A stretch of DNA of 8,624 bases from UBA6987 sp045617825. GTDB lineage: Bacteria; Bacillota; Clostridia; Lachnospirales; Lachnospiraceae. Positions 5,772 through 8,624 of the stretch are shown here, in pieces (positions within the stretch are counted from its first letter, which is position 1; each line of letters starts with the position of its first letter). The notes beneath the pieces are model-generated. The model saw only the letters and a list, made by a program, of their open reading frames with translations, ran no database searches and had not been told where the DNA came from. The stretch covers positions 1-8,624 of the forward strand of contig JAZLJI010000083.1 in NCBI GenBank assembly GCA_045617825.1. The letters are read 5' to 3'. The translations under genes and the position numbers were made by a program.

Positions 5772-6818
5772 ATGGAGAATATCGGGTTTATCTGGATCGT
5801 TGTCGCGGCTGTCCTGATCGTGCTGATCTATTATCTGGCGTATCGGAGGCGTATGGACCGGGCCCTGGCGTATGGAGAGCCCCATAACCGGAGGCATCTT
5901 CCGGATGTGATCGACGTCATCACAGTCGTGTTCTGCGCGGTGATCCTGCTCCTGCTGATCTCCGTCAACGCGAAGCTCGTCCGCTGTCAGGAGGAGATCG
6001 GGTATTTGCGGGCGGAGGAGGACAGGGACGTCGAAACCATGAAAAAATTGCTGAACAGTCAGGCGGAGAGAAGCAAACGTCTGGTGGGATACAGCAGCAG
6101 TGAGATCACCGACTGGAGCAGTGAGAAAAATACGGCTGACCTGCGTGTCGCGGTCTGGGTCAGGTACTATACCCCCGATACGGAGGTGACGTTGGATTAT
6201 TACGGGCAGCACGAGATGCGGCAGGAGGAAAACGGCCGCTTTACCGCGGATATCCAAGATGTTCCGCTGTTTGTCCGCGCCTCCGTACCGCCTCAGGTGA
6301 CCGTCAAAAACGGTGATACCGTCCGGAAGGAGACGCTGGAGACAGACAAGACCTTCGATCGCACCCCGGGCTGGTCACTCGTTCCGCATCTGAGCGTTTC
6401 CACCTTCAGCCAGTATGGGACCAGAGACGGTATTAATCTTCCGACGAGCCGACGGGTCGGTCTCAACGTCTCCCTGAAAGAGGGACGGGATGGGGCCTGC
6501 TTCGAGCAGCCGGTATCGGTGATCGTTGAACATGACGAAGAGCTCCTGCTGAAGCGGGAGCTTCCCACGGAAGAGGGGTGGACCGAAACTGCAGAAGGAC
6601 GTAGCTTGACGGTCAATGATTTGGATTTTTCCAGGGAAGAGCTCGGTGTATACCGCATTTATCTGGAAGCAAAGGACAGCTTCGGCTATCTGCATCGGGC
6701 TCTGGTACAGGAATACGAGAAATATGACAACGGCTCCGCTGAAACCGAGATCCATGAAGAAAGACTCTTAGATGCTCAGGGGAGGCTGCTGATTGTATTT
6801 CCACGATACTCCGACTGA
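5772..6818 (+). CDS. Two-TM membrane protein with large extracellular domain, unrecognised, paired with LytTR regulator
   Basis: 348 residues; I do not recognise the family. Two hydrophobic segments, about 6-24 and 47-65, flank a short arginine-rich loop (RRRMDR at 25-30). By the positive-inside rule the loop is cytoplasmic and the long C-terminal part is outside. Residues 66-103 (charged, heptad-like, e.g. CQEEIGYLRAEEDRDVETMK) probably form a coiled coil. Residues 120-195 and 205-320 are rich in beta-strand patterns; LGVYRIYLEAKDSFGYLHRA (291-310) recalls Ig-like or PKD-like strands, so two beta-sandwich modules are possible. There is no cell-wall anchor or catalytic motif. AGGAGG sits 5 nt before the ATG and overlaps the regulator's stop, 9 bp away, so the two are co-expressed. 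It is not the DUF3021 protein often found beside LytTR genes. A sensor or inhibitor of the regulator is a reasonable inference. GC is about 45-62%, lower than the flanking core genes. Confidence 0.7.
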   Translation: MENIGFIWIVVAAVLIVLIYYLAYRRRMDRALAYGEPHNRRHLPDVIDVITVVFCAVILLLLISVNAKLVRCQEEIGYLRAEEDRDVETMKKLLNSQAERSKRLVGYSSSEITDWSSEKNTADLRVAVWVRYYTPDTEVTLDYYGQHEMRQEENGRFTADIQDVPLFVRASVPPQVTVKNGDTVRKETLETDKTFDRTPGWSLVPHLSVSTFSQYGTRDGINLPTSRRVGLNVSLKEGRDGACFEQPVSVIVEHDEELLLKRELPTEEGWTETAEGRSLTVNDLDFSREELGVYRIYLEAKDSFGYLHRALVQEYEKYDNGSAETEIHEERLLDAQGRLLIVFPRYSD

Positions 6819-6839
6819 ACGCTTATCGGCTGAAAGCTT

Positions 6840-6868
6840 TTGACAAATCCGGCGGCGGGGATTATAAT
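6840..6868 (+). promoter_or_regulatory. Full-consensus promoter of pfp
   Basis: TTGACA (6840-6845), a 17-bp spacer and TATAAT (6863-6868) match the housekeeping sigma consensus at all 12 positions. The start is expected near 6875, giving a leader of about 46 nt. This fits strong, constitutive expression of a glycolytic gene separate from the upstream pair. Confidence 0.9.
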
Positions 6869-6876
6869 CATGGCTT

Positions 6877-6889
6877 GGGGCATTTCCCC
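6877..6889 (+). other. Hairpin at the 5' end of the pfp transcript
   Basis: GGGG/CCCC stem with a 5-nt CATTT loop, beginning within a few bases of the predicted transcription start. A stem at the very 5' end of an mRNA can protect it from decay. It does not include the ribosome site (AAGGAG at 6905-6910). Confidence 0.4.
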
Positions 6890-6920
6890 GCAATGAAAAA
6901 GACGAAGGAGAGCTTTTATC

Positions 6921-8576
6921 ATGGAAACACCGCTTCAGAAAGCCAGATACGCCTACAGCCCGAAGCTGCCGGGTATGCTGCGCTGCGCTATGGAAAATAT
7001 TGCCGTGAAGGAAGGCGAGGCTACCGCCAGTGTGGCCGATCGGGAGAAGATCGCGGCCCTGTTCCCCAATACCTACGGGAAGAAGGAGGTCACCTTCTGC
7101 CAGGGAGAAAGCACCGCTGAGAAAAAGCGGCAGACGGTAGGCGTGATCCTTTCCGGCGGCCAGGCCCCCGGCGGCCACAACGTGATCTGCGGTCTGTACG
7201 ACGCTCTGAAGGCTGCCGACGCCGCCAACGTGCTGTACGGCTTCAAGAACGGCCCCAGCGGACTGCTGGAGGACGACTATCTGATCTTCGACGACGAGTT
7301 CATCAATGCTTACCGCAATACCGGCGGTTTTGACATCATCGGCTCCGGCCGGACCAAGCTGGAGACGGAGGAGCAGTTTGCCGTGGCGGCCGAGGTGTGC
7401 AGAAAGCACGGCCTGAACGCCATCGTGATCATCGGCGGCGACGATTCCAATACCAACGCGGCGGTGCTGGCGGAGTATTTCGCGGCGCATAAGCTGGGCG
7501 TCCAGGTGATCGGCTGCCCCAAGACCATCGACGGCGACCTGAAGAACGAGGACATCGACTGCTCCTTCGGCTTCGACACCGCCACCAAGACCTACAGCGA
7601 GCTGATCGGCAATATCGAGCGGGATGCCAATTCCGCCAAGAAATACTGGCACTTCATCAAGATCATGGGCCGTTCCGCGTCCCACGTGGCGCTGGAGTGC
7701 GCGCTGCAGACCCAGCCGAATCTCTGCCTGATCTCCGAAGAGGTGGCGGCGAAGAAGATGACCCTGGCGCAGATCACCGGGCAGCTGGCGGATTCCGTGG
7801 CGGAACGCGCCGCCCGCGGCATGAACTTCGGCGTGGCCCTGATCCCCGAGGGCGTGGTGGAATTCATCCCCGAATTCTCCGCGCTGATCGCCGAGATCAA
7901 CGAGCTGCTGGCCGGCGAGAAGGCGGCCGCCTTCAACGCCCTCACCAGCTGGAAGGAAAAGTACGAATTCATCGAAAAAGGGCTGAGCAAGGAGGCCATG
8001 GCCGTATTTGCCCTGCTGCCGGAAAGCATCGAGCAGCAGCTGTTCCTGGAGCGGGATCCCCACGGCAACGTGCAGGTGTCCCAGATCGAATCCGAGAAGC
8101 TGTTCTCCGCGCGGGTGAAGGCCGAGCTGGAAAAGCGGAAGGCCGCCGGCACCTATAAGGGCAAATTCAGCCCCCTGCACCACTTCTTCGGCTACGAGGG
8201 CCGCTGCGCCTTCCCCTCCAACTTTGACGCGGACTACTGCTATTCCCTGGGCTACAATGCCTTCCTGCTGATCCGCTACGGCTATACCGGCTATCTGTCC
8301 AAGGTCTCCAACCTGGCCAGACCCGCTCAGGAATGGGTGGCCGGCGGCATGCCCATCACCAAGATGATGAACATGGAACGCCGTCACGGCGCCGACAAGC
8401 CCGTGATCCGGAAGGCTCTGGTGGAGCTGGACGGCAAGCCCTTCACCTACTTTGCCGACCGCAGAGCTACCTGGGCCGTGGAGACCTGCTATGCCTATCC
8501 CGGCGCCATCCAGTACTTCGGACCCGCCGAGGTCTGCGATACCGTCACCAAGACGCTGGCTCTCGAAAAGGCCTGA
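6921..8576 (+). CDS. pfp: Diphosphate--fructose-6-phosphate 1-phosphotransferase (PPi-dependent phosphofructokinase, long form)
   Basis: 551-residue cytoplasmic enzyme that phosphorylates fructose 6-phosphate to fructose 1,6-bisphosphate using pyrophosphate, reversibly, in glycolysis/gluconeogenesis. Motifs in order: GVILSGGQAPGGHNVI (74-89), IIGSGRTKLET (139-149), IIGGDDSNT (170-178), CPKTIDGDLKN (199-209) with catalytic Asp204, IMGRSASH (248-255), LIPEG (307-311) and YEGRC (425-429). Asp175 (GGDD in place of the GGDG of ATP enzymes) and Lys201 (PKTIDGD) are the residues associated with pyrophosphate use and against ATP. The length fits the long PFP clade of plants, spirochaetes and many anaerobes rather than the 320-residue ATP-PFK. 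The ATG at 6921 has AAGGAG 10 nt upstream. Codon use is strongly GC-biased (one 60-base block counts 75% GC), as expected for a highly expressed gene. Intact and single-gene in this view. Confidence 0.96.
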   Translation: METPLQKARYAYSPKLPGMLRCAMENIAVKEGEATASVADREKIAALFPNTYGKKEVTFCQGESTAEKKRQTVGVILSGGQAPGGHNVICGLYDALKAADAANVLYGFKNGPSGLLEDDYLIFDDEFINAYRNTGGFDIIGSGRTKLETEEQFAVAAEVCRKHGLNAIVIIGGDDSNTNAAVLAEYFAAHKLGVQVIGCPKTIDGDLKNEDIDCSFGFDTATKTYSELIGNIERDANSAKKYWHFIKIMGRSASHVALECALQTQPNLCLISEEVAAKKMTLAQITGQLADSVAERAARGMNFGVALIPEGVVEFIPEFSALIAEINELLAGEKAAAFNALTSWKEKYEFIEKGLSKEAMAVFALLPESIEQQLFLERDPHGNVQVSQIESEKLFSARVKAELEKRKAAGTYKGKFSPLHHFFGYEGRCAFPSNFDADYCYSLGYNAFLLIRYGYTGYLSKVSNLARPAQEWVAGGMPITKMMNMERRHGADKPVIRKALVELDGKPFTYFADRRATWAVETCYAYPGAIQYFGPAEVCDTVTKTLALEKA

Positions 8577-8609
8577 ACCGGCCGGACCCGGTGAGCACCC
8601 CGCCGCGGC

Positions 8610-8624
8610 GGAGGATTTTCCTCC
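8610..8624 (+). terminator. Probable terminator hairpin downstream of pfp, cut by window edge
   Basis: GGAGGA (8610-8615), TTT loop, TCCTCC (8619-8624), 33 nt after the pfp stop. The left side is preceded by the GC-rich CGCCGCGGC, so the stem may extend if the sequence beyond the edge is complementary. The T-run that would prove an intrinsic terminator is outside the window. A weaker stem ACCGG/CCGGT (8577-8592) directly follows the stop. Confidence 0.45.

Noticed and set aside
6768..8387. Long open frame on the minus strand opposite pfp (539 codons)
   Set aside because: Antisense shadow of a textbook PFP gene; the His/Gly/Val-rich composition mirrors the PFP codons.
1..8624. CRISPR arrays, tRNA or rRNA genes, insertion sequences with transposase
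   Set aside because: No spaced repeat arrays, cloverleaf-like or conserved rRNA segments, or transposase motifs were seen on either strand by eye.

Overview
The window looks like chromosomal DNA from an anaerobic member of the Bacillota, most probably class Clostridia. The grounds are AGGAGG-type ribosome binding sites before most genes, a long-form pyrophosphate-dependent phosphofructokinase, a YgiQ-type radical SAM protein and a LytTR regulator. Core genes are GC-rich (roughly 62-70% in the lines I counted). The genus cannot be read from the sequence.

Left half, minus strand (1-5060): a four-gene transcription unit, thrH - ygiQ - PfoR-like PTS IIC membrane protein - rlmD-type 23S rRNA uracil methyltransferase. 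It is driven by a good sigma-70-type promoter at 5109-5137. Gaps are 13 bp, an 8-bp overlap, and 36 bp, so the genes are very probably co-transcribed. The products (an HAD phosphatase, a radical SAM protein, a permease-like protein and an RNA methyltransferase) do not form an obvious pathway.

Left edge (1 to about 220): the methyltransferase frame runs on past its normal C-terminus into a tail of more than 65 residues that is not part of the enzyme family. GC falls there from about 66% to about 45%. I read this as the boundary of a mobile element that integrated into the 3' end of rlmD and supplied a replacement gene end. The element itself would lie off the left edge.

Centre (5061-5307): a divergent intergenic region with promoters facing both ways, a 10-bp direct repeat whose copies start exactly 40 bp apart, and an inverted repeat between them. 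These sit just upstream of the rightward promoter.

Right half, plus strand: a small LytTR-type DNA-binding regulator (5308-5762) that carries a one-base frameshift, followed 9 bp later by a 348-residue protein with two membrane segments and a large, unrecognised, presumably extracellular domain. Together they resemble the LytTR-regulator plus membrane-partner arrangement of known LytTR regulatory systems (for example HdrRM and BrsRM of Streptococcus mutans), with a different membrane partner. Last comes pfp, with its own full-consensus promoter and a probable terminator cut by the right edge. The regulator/membrane pair and the rlmD junction are the two places most likely to hold something undescribed.
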